From Liolophura sinensis (taxonomy: Eukaryota > Mollusca > Polyplacophora > Chitonida > Chitonidae): DNA of 64,000 nucleotides. Shown here in pieces: positions 23,541-34,796 of the stretch; within the stretch, counting starts at the first letter, position 1; every line of letters begins with the position of its first letter. The translations under genes and the position numbers were made by a program. The stretch lies in assembly GCF_032854445.1 (NCBI RefSeq), contig NC_088306.1, positions 3,404,373 through 3,468,372 of the forward strand, read 5' to 3'. The notes beneath the pieces were generated by a model. The model was given only the letters and a program-made list of their open reading frames with translations. It was not told the DNA's origin and made no database searches.

Positions 23541-24173
23541 TGTCATTCTGTCGGTTGGCCGTTTTGTCTGTCAGTTGGTTGTAAGCTGGTTGTTCAGTCA
23601 GCCAGTCGTTCTGTTAGCTGGTCATTCTGTCAGTCAATCGTCCTGTTAGCCGGTCATTCTGTCAGCCTGGCAGCCAGTCTTTCTGTGAACCAGTCATTCA
23701 GTCAGCGGGTTGTTCAGTCACCCGATCATTCTGTCAGCTGGTCATTCTGTTAGCCGGTCATTCTGTCTGCCAGTCATTCTGTCAGCCAGTCAGCGGGTTG
23801 TTCAGTCAGCCGATCATTCTGTCAGCTGGTCGTTCTGTTAGCCGTTCTTTCTGTGAACCAGTCATTCAGTCAGTGGGTTGTTCAGTCAGTCGATCATTCT
23901 GTCAGCTGGTCATTCTGTCAACCAATCTTTCTGTTAGCCGGTCATTCTGTCAGCCTCTGAGCCGTTCTTTCTGTGAGCCAGTCATTCATTCAGCAGGTTG
24001 TTCAGTCAGCCGATCATTTTATCAGCTGGTCATTCTGTTAGCCAGTTGTTCTGTCAGCCAGTCGTTCTCTCAGCTGGTCGTTCAGTTATCTGATTGTTCT
24101 GTCAGCCTGTCAGCGGTGGTTCTGTCAGACAGTTTGCTTGTAAGCTTGTCATTCTATCAGCTGGTCGTTCTTT
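23541..24173. repeat. 16-bp degenerate tandem repeat (~39 units)
   Basis: Degenerate copies of a 16 bp motif close to GTCATTCTGTCAGCCG, with variants such as GTCGTTCTGTTAGCCG and GTTGTTCAGTCAGCCG. A longer-period pattern is visible: blocks with GCGGGTTGTTCAGTCA recur at about 23705, 23785 and 23873. The 125-codon Ser/Val-rich frame at 23798-24175 arises from the repeat (48 bp = 16 codons) and is not a gene. Confidence 0.85.
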
Positions 24174-27100
24174 GAAATAAATTAACATGATTTGCACTGA
24201 ATGACGGACCCTGACTGTAAGATGACACCAAGAGGTGTCAAAGCATTTGCGATTTTGCACTTGTTTGTGCACATGCGCAGGTAGTGAAAGCAGAAACTGT
24301 AGGTCTACCTGTATGTCTACCCGATGCAGGAGTACATTACCTGGCTGTAAACAAAGGCTTTCATGTTTACATGTCTGCCGCATGTAATTTTGTCTCTAAC
24401 TCGTGCAGGTGTGTACGTGTATGTGTACAGGGAAATAGTGAGTCAGTCAGTTGATATTTACTGTCATGTACATAATTAGAGAGACAGCTTTCTGTTAACG
24501 ATTAAAAATACCTTCAATCCAAACATCCACATAAGCAATCGTCTGCATGCATGCATGGGAGAAGAAAAATCATTGAATTTTACCTTGCAGTAATTACATA
24601 TTTACATGTATGAGTTTGATATGCAGTTTGCAGGTGTCGTTATGCTAATGGTTTTATGTTTATTTATTTTGTTATGTACTTTACATTAGGTAAGACATAT
24701 ACGCAAGAACTTTAATTGGTACATATTACACATTTTTTTTTCGTCTCTTTATTCTCAGCTTTCATAACAACCTGAGAGATGTACATGTATAAAGTTCATG
24801 AAAACATCCTAAGTGACAGGCATAAATACGTGATATACACATGCACTTTGTAGACTTGAGCACGGTGATGTCCTTGTATTTGCTAAAGATAACATTTGAA
24901 TTGAAATCTGCCATTTTTTCTGTGTTTTTTTTTTTTTTTTTAATTTTTTTTTCTTAGGAGTGTAGATAGTCACACATTTTATCTCATCAGCTGCAGCTAG
25001 TATTGCCACAGCAGTCATCAGGGTTATTCCTGTTTGTTACCAATTCTCAGGTACGGACACAAACATTGATTTTTTTGTCCCTCGCCCACCAGATGAACCC
25101 TATTTTAGGTGTTACAGGACATTCAAAACTAGTGTATTACTGGTTCTAACGGGTGCGGTCGTGGGAAGGAAAAATAACGTCAGGAAGTGTGTCATCTGTA
25201 CAAATTCTCCCATTCATATCTAGGTGAGCTTTCCATATGGTGAAAGTAGTTACTATGGCAACATAATGTAAGTTCTGAAGAAAAAATAGTGTCGCAGCCA
25301 GTGGTTGTTGGCTCAGGCTATGTTGTCTAACAGCAGGCCTTAAAAGTGCACAGATTTGAGCTGATGAAACATGATAGAAATTAGATCGTTGGCAAGGCAA
25401 GTTGGCATTGGTGTACATGTACATATCTTATTGGTGTTGCCCGTACCATGACAGCAAAACCCCTAGGAAACACTTGGGACTTTTGAACGTTTTTATTTTT
25501 TTTTATTTATAGTCTACTTCTTTCTATGGATATTAAAAATTCCATGTCTATTATTTTGTGATCAGTTTCAAGACTTTGCCCTCATGTTCAAGCGCTGAGA
25601 AAATCTTCATCTGGTGGCTATTCCTGAACAGCTGTCTTGATAGGACATGAGTATATGCACGTCTGATCTCCCAAAAGGTCAGTGTTAAGTTAGTTTGCTG
25701 AGAGTTATCTGCCCTTGCCACTTCACAACACAGCTCCCGACTGGCCTGTCACATGGACCCAGTGACATGCCGTGACCCAGTTTTTTTACTTTGGGAGAAC
25801 ATGTGTAGTTAAGTATATATGTACACATACTCTGCACTGAGCAAACAGATTTCCCTCCCGGAGACCCACATGATTCACACTGTCTCTAACTGAGGGCTGG
25901 ACAAACTGATTGCCCACCACGTTTGTTTTGACGCCAAGGTTTTAATTCAGTGTCAAGTCAGACACAGGAGGAAAAAGTCACATCTCCAGTGGGTTATTGT
26001 TTAGAAATACAACTAAAACAGGGAAAACTCAGCGTGCTTGAGGTGTGATGGCGATACTCTGTTTGCTAGTTGCTCAGTCAGAAGAAATGTTTTCTAATCA
26101 GCTCTGAATAAAAAAAAAAAAAGAAAGAAGGAACGTGGACAAGTCGCGGTTGTGATCAGTGAAGCCTGAATCTGACTTCATTCCATTTTTCCTGCGTGGT
26201 GTCTTCTTTAGTTTTCATCCGTGTCACAAAACAACGCTGGCTTGTGCGAATCTGACTTATTCAGTCACGCTCAGTGATGCGAGGCAGGCTTTTGTCTCCT
26301 GTCAACTCTGTCAGATGAATTACATTCTGGGTTACCTTGCTCCACAGGCTTGCTGGGTCGTCTGACAATTGAACAGTCAACGAAACAAGGAGATGTCCGA
26401 GCTGTAAACTGGCTAAATCTGGTTGGATGTGGTATCCAGCTCTCTTGTTCTGTGAGTGTGTGTGTTTAGGGGAAGTTGTGAGATTATATTTTAGTGGTCA
26501 GTTGGTCGTTGACCAGTATCCATTTACTCTAGAGTCTACACTGTGTGTAGTGATGCCCAGATTTTTAATACAGGCCTGGTCTCTCTGATCCCCTGTCCAT
26601 GTGCTCAGGTCTTACTGCCTCATGGGTTACCTGTCCAGGTATAACTTACCTGTACCAGTCAGTTTTCAGGTACAAGGATAACGAGGAAGCACGACCCACA
26701 GATGATCCTGACGTCAGGCGTGTGACCGATACTGGCCTGTTCTCCTCGTGTTAAACTCTTTACTGATGTTAATCTGTGTCAGATCTGTGGTATGTCCCAC
26801 TACCTTACACATCGTGTGCTGCCAGATCACCTAAGAAGTGCTTACATGTTCACCTGGTAGGGTACCTGGCTATATATCTGTGCTAGCTTCTGAACCTGTT
26901 ACAACAGTTGCCTGAGGATTTAATGTGCCTACATGGACATATGGCAGGGGACAAATGATGACATTGAATTGAAGTTGAAAAAGTGTTCCTTGCAAGACTT
27001 AGTCATAGCGTGTACGGTAACATTAGCTATTTTGTTAACAGTTGTATGAGCAGCGGTAAATGCGCTTCCCAGGATTAAGGCTTCCGACGAGGACCCAATG

Positions 27101-27510
27101 AAGACAAGAGTTGTGACATCAGCCTTTTGTTACTTCTGAAACAGTTACATGCGATTTGTGAAACGACTTGAACCTCTATGTACTTTAAAGACTGGGCAGG
27201 TTCTGGGACCTGGAAACAAACACCTTGTTTCGTGTTCGTAGCATTAATGAGAAAACAGCAGGTGAGATCTGTCGAAGTGCAGTCTTCAGTGATTGTCTAC
27301 CTGGGAAGGTGTTAAGATATAGGATCTGTGGTGTGGCTGCACTCAAGTTAGGCCCTTTACCTAGATGTACGTGTTTTGTGTCTTACTCTAGCAGACCAGG
27401 CTAACAACATTTGGTAGCCTATTAGAGTTGATCATTGATAATTACAGACGTTAGGGTTAAGCTGTGTCACTGGTCACTACCACACACCTGTAAAGTACCT
27501 GAAGGGCCAG
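24174..27510. other. Non-coding region upstream of the coding exon
   Basis: No repeat family recognised. GC content rises modestly toward 26.2-27.5 kb. Part of this may be promoter, 5' UTR or an upstream non-coding exon of the gene at 27544. An acceptor-like TTGTGTCTTACTCTAGCAG lies near 27375-27393, but no TATA box or start site can be assigned. Confidence 0.35.
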
Positions 27511-27543
27511 TAGTCGACGAGTTGTGGACAGGTACTGACCACG

Positions 27544-27779
27544 ATGAGACCACACAGCAGTAGTGGATATGGCAGTGGCGGACATGGAAGCGGTGGCCAT
27601 GGTAGCAATGGTCACGGTAGTGGCGGTTGGAGCTCATGCTCCCCACCCCCATCTGCACCCATGTCGCCCTGTGGGTCACCCTCCCCTGCCGTCATCAACG
27701 TACAGCAGTATTACCTGTACCCAGGCTACCAGCCGTACAATATGAACCCAGCTCATGTCCCTGCTACCAACAGAAATCG
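27544..27779 (+). CDS. N-terminal coding exon of an unidentified Gly/Ser/His-rich protein
   Basis: Best-supported protein-coding exon in the window. ATG at 27544 sits in a favourable context (A at -3, G at -1). The same frame has a TAG at 27511-27513, so if the 5' UTR is unspliced there, this is the true start. The exon has 78 codons plus two bases and ends at a consensus 5' splice site (27780 GTAAGT, CAG next), giving phase 2. Residues 6-28 are a low-complexity Gly/Ser/His run of GSGGHGS-type steps. Residues 30-50 are Ser/Pro-rich (CSPPPSAPMSPCGSPSP). Residues 51-78 are Tyr/Asn/Pro-rich with INVQQYYLYPGYQPYN. No signal peptide or membrane segment is seen. The segment looks like an intrinsically disordered N-terminus. 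I do not recognise the gene, and later exons were not identified in this window or may lie beyond it. Base composition is clearly more GC-rich than its surroundings. The open frame continues only two codons past the donor before TAA. Confidence 0.6.
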
Positions 27780-27788
27780 GTAAGTCAG
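27780..27788 (+). promoter_or_regulatory. 5' splice donor of the 27544 exon
   Basis: GTAAGTCAG directly follows AATCG. It fits the metazoan donor consensus GTRAGT and explains why the frame stops right after. The partner acceptor was not identified. Confidence 0.6.
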
Positions 27789-27789
27789 C

Positions 27790-28039
27790 TATGATATGGT
27801 CATCCAAGGAAGGATGTAACTGTTGCACGCACATGCAGACATGTAGCTTTGTTTTATTCTCTTCAGCACCCACATGTATTTAAGTGGAATAATGGTTATA
27901 CTTCTGTCTTCATTTGTTGAATATTCCCTTTCTCTAGGAATTGAATTAACATAGTCTAAACCTGTATGTCATTATTTATGTACATGTAGCTGTAAAAGTA
28001 CAGGTGGCTGTAAATGTGACTGCAGCTGTAACAGAGCCT
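27790..28039. other. Start of presumed intron 1
   Basis: Unique sequence followed from about 27990 by degenerate AGCTGTAA motifs that lead into the 75-bp array. Confidence 0.4.
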
Positions 28040-29515
28040 TACACTGTATGCTGTTACTATGTTTATGTGGGAAAGCTGTAAAAATCATTAAAGCTGTAAT
28101 GGTCTGAAGCTGTACTCTGTTATAGTGGTCAGCTGGAAAGGTCTGCGACATTGTAAAAATCATTGGAGCTGTAATGGTCAGAAGCTGTACGCTGTTACAG
28201 TGGTCAGCTGGAAAGGTGTGTGACACTGTAAAAATCATTAAAGCTGTAATGGTCTGAAGCTGTACTCTGTTATAGTGGTCAGCTGGAAAGGTCTGCGACA
28301 TTGTAAAAATCATTGGAGCTGTAATGGTCAGAAGCTGTATGCTGTTACAGTGGTCAGCTGGGAAGGTCTGTGACACTGTAAAAATCATTGGAGCTGTAAT
28401 GGTCAGAAGCTGTATGCTGTTTCAGTGGTCAGCTGGAAAGATCTATGACACTGTAAAAATCATCGAAGCTGTAATGGTCAGAAGCTGTATGCTGTTACAG
28501 TGGTCAGCTGGAAAGGTCTGTGACACTGTAAAATCATTGGCGCTGTAATGGTCAGAAGCTGTACGCTGTTACAGTGGTCAGCTGGAAAGGTCTTTGACAT
28601 TGTAAAAATCATTGGAGCTGTAATGGTCAGAAGCTGTATGCTGTTACAGTGGTCAGCTAGAAAGGTCTGTGACACTGTAAAAATCATTGGAGCTGTAATG
28701 GTCAGAAGCTGTACGCTGTTACAGTGGTCAGCTGGAAAGGTGTGTGACACTGTAAAAATCATTGGAGCTGTAATGGTCAGAAGCTGTACGCTGTTTCAGT
28801 GGTCAGCTGGAAAGGTCTGTGACACTGTAAAAATCATTGGAGCTGTAATGGTCAGAAGTTGTATGCTGTTTCAGTGGTCAGCTGGAAAGATCTGTGACAC
28901 TGTAAAAATCATTGGAGCTGTAATGGTCAGAAGCTGTATGCTGTTACAGTGGTCAGCTGGAAAGGTCTGTGACACTGTAAAAATCATTGGAGCTGTAATG
29001 GTCAGAAGCTGTATGCTGTTACAGTGGTCAGCTGGAATGGTCTGTGACACTGTAAAAATCATTGGAGCTGTAATGGTCAGAAGCTGTATGCTGTTACAGT
29101 GGTCAGCTGGAAAGATCTATGACACTGTAAAAATCATTGGAGCTGTAATGGTCAGAAGCTGTATGCTGTGACAGTGGTCAGCTGGAAAGGTCTGTGACAC
29201 TGTAAAAATCATTGGAGCTGTAATGGTCAGAAGCTGTACGCTGTTACAGTGGTCAGCTGGAAAGGTCTTTGACACTGTAAAAATCAATGAAGCTGTAATG
29301 GTCAGAAGCTGTATGCTGTTACAGTGGTCAGCTGGGAAGGTCTGTGTCACTGTAAAAATCATTGGAGCTGTAATGATCAGAAGCTGTACGCTGTTACAGT
29401 GGTCAGCTGGAAAGGTCTGTGACACTGTAAAAATCATTGGAGCTGTAATGATCAGAAGCTGTACGCTGTTACAGTGGTCAGCTGGAAAGGTCTATGACAC
29501 TGCAAAAATCATCGA
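28040..29515. repeat. 75-bp tandem repeat (minisatellite), main block ~19 copies
   Basis: The unit starts GCTGTAATGGTCAGAAGCTG and passes through TACAGTGGTCAGCTGGAAAG and TGACACTGTAAAAATCATTG. Period is 75 bp, i.e. exactly 25 codons, so open frames persist on both strands (up to 207 codons on plus, 138 on minus). One unit near 28531 has lost an A (74 bp), and a TGA appears near 29169. These breaks argue against protein selection. The first two units form a 150 bp dimer repeated nearly exactly at about 28093 and 28243. The array lies in the presumed first intron of the 27544 exon, and its first degenerate copy is near 28040. Confidence 0.95.
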
Positions 29516-29630
29516 GTGAGTGAGTGCTTGGGATTTAACGTGGTACTCAACAATTTTTCAGTCATATGATGACGAAGGAATCATTAGGGTGCATGTACGT
29601 GTAATGTGCCTCCTTGTTGCAGGACGGATT
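29516..29630 (+). mobile_element. 115-bp insertion inside the 75-bp array, TCGA target duplication
   Basis: The array is interrupted after ATCATCGA and resumes with TCGAAGCTGTAATGG in perfect register. TCGA is present on both sides (29512-29515 and 29631-29634), as expected for a 4 bp target-site duplication. The insert begins GTGAGTGAGTGCTTGGGATT and ends CTCCTTGTTGCAGGACGGAT plus T. No terminal inverted repeat is seen. From memory, a similar sequence is a common mollusc dispersed repeat, possibly a SINE or MITE fragment; this is unverified. The TTGTTGCAG near the end resembles a 3' splice acceptor. Confidence 0.75.
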
Positions 29631-29722
29631 TCGAAGCTGTAATGGTCAGAAGCTGCATGCTGTTACAGTGGTCAGCTGGAAAGGTCTGTGACACTGTAAA
29701 AATCATTGAAGCTGTAATGTCC
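29631..29722. repeat. 75-bp tandem repeat, last full copy after the insertion
   Basis: One full unit in register, followed by a decayed start of the next (GAAGCTGTAATGTCCAGAGC). Scattered AGCTGTAA motifs continue to about 29830. Confidence 0.85.
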
Positions 29723-30992
29723 AGAGCCAAAAGCTGTAGCACTGAAGCTTGTGTGCTGTTTTTATCTGTTAAAAGAGCATGATTAAGGCTGTAGAAACAA
29801 TGATTGTAGCTGTAACATTAGAATGTAGCTGTGTACATATATGTATAAGATGCCTCACCCTGTGGTGTTACAAGTTTGATATTGTTTTTTTATGGACACC
29901 TTATTTACCATACCGGTGAGGTTAACAGTGGCATCATCTGATGTACACACATCAACACTGTGCGCATGTTTTAGTTTCCTTGCTCAGGAGAGATCTAGAC
30001 GGTAATGAAGTGTGTTAAATGTGGTCCATGTGTTAATACAAACCATGTGGCCGTCATATTTGCAGGATGTCCCATGTTACAGTAAATCTTCTAAAGTTCC
30101 GAATTGATCGTAGAGAAATAATAAATAAAAAACATGAATGTGAAAAATGTAATAACTGGACTTCAGTTTGGACCCTAATTTCAGATATTGTGTACATGTT
30201 GATGTTTATGCAAGGAAACAATTGTGTTTTTCTTTTTTCGGAAATTTAAACATGGCATCAGTATTGCACAACCTAAAAACACATCTGTAGGCTGAATAAT
30301 AGTGCTTTTTCATACATTCTCGTGATTGACATTTGTAAATTTGGGACAAAAAGAGTATTGTGGTTTGGAAGTTGTTCAGAAATCTGGGAAGTTAGAGATT
30401 GTGATAACATTGAGTAGTTTCAGAAAACACCTGCAAAAAAAATCTGTAAATACAAGTAAAATATTTAAATTGGAGCATGCTATTATCGTACACCTAAATG
30501 TTCACACTACACTGACAGATCATGTCACAGGATGGTTTTGTAACAGGATCATGTTATGTGCTGTTTTTCCGCATGGAGATTTTGCTGGTTATGTAAACCG
30601 TGATCGTTTTGCACTCAGTAGCGGTTGGGCCTCATGTGAAGTGACCTTAACGGGCTTGCAATAACTCAACAGGAGATGGTTTTGTGGCAAATTGAGTCCT
30701 GATGGGAATTCCTTAATCACTGATTCTAGATGGTTCGAGGGGTTCGTTATTATTACTATTTTATCAGTGTCTGGTTAAACTAATAATCGTTCATGCAGGG
30801 AGTCAGTTTTTGACTACCATACGTAACAAGTCATTCTCTTAATAACAAGCTGTTGATCACTTTTTTAGCCCACTACTGTGATATCCTCAGAAATATCAGG
30901 GGATAGGCTTGTGGTTTTCCTGGCTAGTGCAGACAACATGACAGTGTGTGTCAACCACAGTCTTGTTAGGTACACGCTAACATCCTCCCTGG
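29723..30992. other. Non-coding stretch
   Basis: No repeat recognised after the array edge. The 112-codon plus-strand frame at 30326-30664 has no domain and no splice context I would trust. Confidence 0.4.
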
Positions 30993-31203
30993 TTTCCTCA
31001 ACATTTTCGCATATGAAAGAGCAACTTTCAGTGCAATTTATCTAGATATTTGAAGTTGATTTTGGAGACAAAACTACATTTGTTGGATTGGCCAATTTCA
31101 GGGCTTCACAAAAAGGCTAATTTTAACAGGCAATGCAGGAATATTCCCTTGGAATATTCTTGAATAAAGAGCTTGCAAACCTGCAAAAAAGTTGAAGAAT
31201 TAC
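30993..31203 (+). mobile_element. MITE family 1, copy 3
   Basis: Starts TTTCCTCAACATTTTCGCAT and ends CCTGCAAAAAAGTTGAAGAA. The core has GAGCAACTTTCAGTGCAATT, TTGGATTGGCCAATTTCAGG and GCTTCACAAAAAGGC. It is about 211 bp long and non-coding. Confidence 0.75.
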
Positions 31204-34200
31204 ATTATGTAAACCTTGGCTAATATAGTGATGTTGTCACTGTGTAACATGAAGGCTGTTGTCCTACTGTTGCCTGAAGACATTAATATAGAATATATGG
31301 ACATTCAGGATTTTTTGAGGGTTTTTAGAAAAAAATCAGCCAACAGAAATACAATCGAATTCTTGGTGTGTTTTGCGTTTTGCAAGGCAAGACTCATCTT
31401 GCACATATATTACCATTCAAAATTGGTAACAAGATTCCTAAAGAAAGTTGCATTATAACATTCAAATTTTAAAACCATAAATATTGCAGGTTAAAATCTG
31501 TTAAGGCTTGACTAAGGATGCCACAGGTTCAAACCCTACCCCTGCTATAAAGAACTGCATGTATATCATTGTCAAAACACCATTGTCTTCAAATCAAGGG
31601 AAAATTTTAAAGATTGAGATATTCTGAATTGCTGTCCTAAATTGCACAAAAAATTACAGCGATTTAAACCTGCTTTTGTACGTTTCGAAGGATTACAACA
31701 GAAGCAACAATGTTCTGTCCTTACCACTTTTGACTGGTGGGTTCCTGTACAAATACATCACATCACTGATGCTGATGTGCAGCGTATAGCCACAAATGTG
31801 CTGTACTTTCAGACAACACTCGCATCATTTGAGCATAATTATCGTACTTGAAAACTAATTCATAAGGAATATTATCGCTTTATTTCAGAGTTATTTTAAG
31901 GAAACTGTAAAAAATAAAATACATGTAAATAAATAAATAATATACCTAGATGACAGGACTGGTCACCAATATAATAAACTGTCTGAAATATTGCCTTCAT
32001 GTAGCATCATTTCCTAATCGTTCGTTCGTATGATTCAGAGAAGATTGTAACAGGAAACAAAAAAAAAGTGAAAAATTATTATTGACTTTCTAGAAGCTTG
32101 ACAAGATTTCGATAGATGTTAGTCTACCTGTACAACTATTGTTTAGGTACTTTACACAGCTAACAGTAAACAAGCACATATGTACATTGTAACCATTAAC
32201 GACTTCATCAGTTTTGAGAAAAATCATAACAAGGAAGACAAAAGAGCAAAACAGACAAAAGAGCAAAACAGACAAAAGATGGCCTTAAGGCTCCAACATC
32301 AACCTGTGCCGTTCTTTGTTGGGTAACTAACACCTGCATGTCTGCAAGAGGACATGCTTGACTGCACATTGCGCCACGTGCTCGAGAGTGAGGATTGAAG
32401 ACAGGTGAGGAGTACTTGTACAGGCTATACAGGGTTTCATCACCTCTAAGTTTAGCGGTTGTCATGGAGATAACCTGTGTCACCTCAGAAGCTGTCCTTC
32501 TCCGCAGTAAACTTGTCATTTAGTATTGTCACTGTGGGAGATACAGGGAAGTGTTGGTTTATCTCAGGCAATTGGGATGAAATATTGGTAAAATTGGTAA
32601 TTAGGTAACAAGATCAATGTAATACCACGACTGAGGTAACAAGTTTATGCTCAGATTTCAGATGGCTTTATTGTCTGAGTTGCGGGGATTGGGAAGAGGT
32701 GAGGACCAGATGACTTCAAGGCCTTTGCAGTTGTTTGACATTGTGTTTTTTTTTTATATAGCCATACCATATATGGTATATGTACATTTATATATACATA
32801 CCATAAACTTATAATTAAGCTTGCGTATCATGTACATTGTAATTACCCTATGTTGTAAGCAGATAGAATCATACTTTTTGTGAGTGTATTGTACAGTTGA
32901 TTAACTGCATACATATATATGCAGGAATGCTGGTTCAGTAACGGTACACGCTACCCTAATTGTCAGTCTTGACCACAGATAAATGTGCTCACAACATTGG
33001 CTGTAGTTTGTGCAGAGTAATACTTTTTCATCATTGTATGGGGTCAGGATGTTGTTTATGACCACTTGTGTGCTTCATGAGAATTGACGAGACTTTCTGT
33101 GCTTGTTTGTATTGAAAATTGTCCCCCAAATATAGACACAATTTACATTTACACTGAGCAAATTCCAAGAATTGCATTGAAATTGCATTTTTTTAAATTT
33201 TTTTTTTATTGTGTGTCTCTTTGGAAAAGTAGATTCTGATGAGTCTTTTAGCCAACATATATATGTGTAATGTACAAGGCTGCGTGTGGCTACAAACGTT
33301 ATGTGGTTCAAGGGAAGTAACTCTTGACATTTGGCTATTGCTCAGTTACTCCAATGCTTCTTGTATAACTAGTGTTAAATTGCTGTGTACATTATACCAT
33401 GTAGGATTTATTTTCAGAAATAATACATGTGGTTCATGAATTAGTAAAACAAATGTGGAGTTACAACAACTGTGAAAGTTTATTTTTTGACTTTAGGGGT
33501 CATGAGAACCAGCCTCAATCAGTGGTGTATACATGTATGTTTAATATATCTTCTCTGACACTGTTACCTTGCTAGCTTTGTGGGTAAGATGGTTACAGTG
33601 GCTTAAAGTGGCTTAAATAAGGCTTAAAGTCAAAAATATGTGCCACAAATGAAAAGCAACGTAGAACTGCGTTGAGAAATACTTCAAATTATTATAGTTT
33701 TTAACCAAGAGACTCCACATAAGAAATTATTTTCCCAGGCAGGTTTTTGAGGCCATATTTTCTGAAGGGCGTTGACATTGATTTGAGCACCTAATTGTCA
33801 CATGAGGAATGATCCCTAAGGTGGTTCATCAGTGGCGATTTCACAGGATATGACAAACATCAAGGTGAACCTCAAACAGATATGTTAAACTCTTATCAAG
33901 AAATTGATGTGATGCCACATGAATTATATGTGGTCTGAAAAGGCTATTCTGTTTTATCCTACTTCAACATACGTTTTCTCTGGCACAATAAAACTAGCTT
34001 TGGACAGTTTTGCCGAGCGCTTTGAATGCTGTGAGCTCGTCATGTCATTTATGTTCACTGTAAGAGATGTTGTTTTGGGTAAGGATCAGTGGAGCTTACG
34101 TAGAATAGTAATTATTATTATTATTTGTTTTTTAATAATAACATGCTCAGGAATGTCCAAAGAAAAGGATTATGCAGTAAAATAAGAAGTCAAATTGCCT

Positions 34201-34587
34201 AAGCATTGTTACACCAAAAAAATTAACAACAAAAAATAACAACAAAAACAGAATATCACACTGTGACTAAAATTTTCAGTTCCATGTATTTCAACACATA
34301 TAATGTGTGTATTTAAATGTAACGTTGTACTTTAGGGGGTAGAGGGAAGAAATTGTTAAAATCATTCTTTTTTTCGTTTTAATACCTAAATTACCATATA
34401 GCTAATAAGAGCTAATTTCCACTTTAATTAGCTCTTATGTCCATACCCAAACTAACTAAATAAATAATGGTCAATTTTTGAAGGGAGATTCAATGTGTAT
34501 GGTTAAAAGTATGACTAATACTCTAGTCTGCTGTTGTTCCAAACTGTACGGCCAGAAATTTAAATTGCTTCAAAATCCCTTGAGCTG
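31204..34587. other. Non-coding stretch
   Basis: Contains a B-box-like GGTTCAAACCC near 31527 without other tRNA features, a short 17-bp tandem (GACAAAAGAGCAAAACA, x2.5) at 32236-32278, and a CC(A/T)6GG box at 32767-32776 (CCATATATGG) inside a longer palindrome. No gene is supported. Confidence 0.4.
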
Positions 34588-34796
34588 CCCTAAATGACCA
34601 TATATTTTGTCCATGACTAACTTTCCCATTTTGTCTTATTCTGGAAGCTCTATTGATTTCAGAAATGTGCGTTGCGGTTTGCTTTGAACATAGGATAATA
34701 TTGTACCGGAAAATTTTAAGTTTTAGCAGCAGAAGTAATATTTTGTGACATTTGTTTACCTCTAAAAATGCCCTTTTGTGAGTGAAATTTTAGGTC
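34588..34796 (-). mobile_element. MITE family 2, copy 2 (inverted)
   Basis: Opens CCCTAAATGACC and closes GAAATTTTAGGTC. Read on the minus strand, its core (CATTTTTAGAGG, then AACAAATGTCACAAAATATT, then AAAGCAAACCGCAACGCACA) matches 15729-15952. About 209 bp. Confidence 0.75.

Noticed and set aside
23798-24175. 125-codon Ser/Val-rich frame
   Set aside because: Generated by the degenerate 16-bp repeat.
27972-29519. Long open frames on both strands in the 75-bp array
   Set aside because: They follow from a 75 bp (25 codon) period. Frame breaks from a single-base loss and a stop, and openness on both strands, point to non-coding satellite.
31519-31545. B-box-like GGTTCAAACCC as a SINE or tRNA
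   Set aside because: No A box, body or tail can be aligned to the SINE families around it.
32764-32780. CArG box CCATATATGG as an SRF site
   Set aside because: It sits in TA-rich palindromic DNA with no promoter nearby, and a single short match is uninformative.
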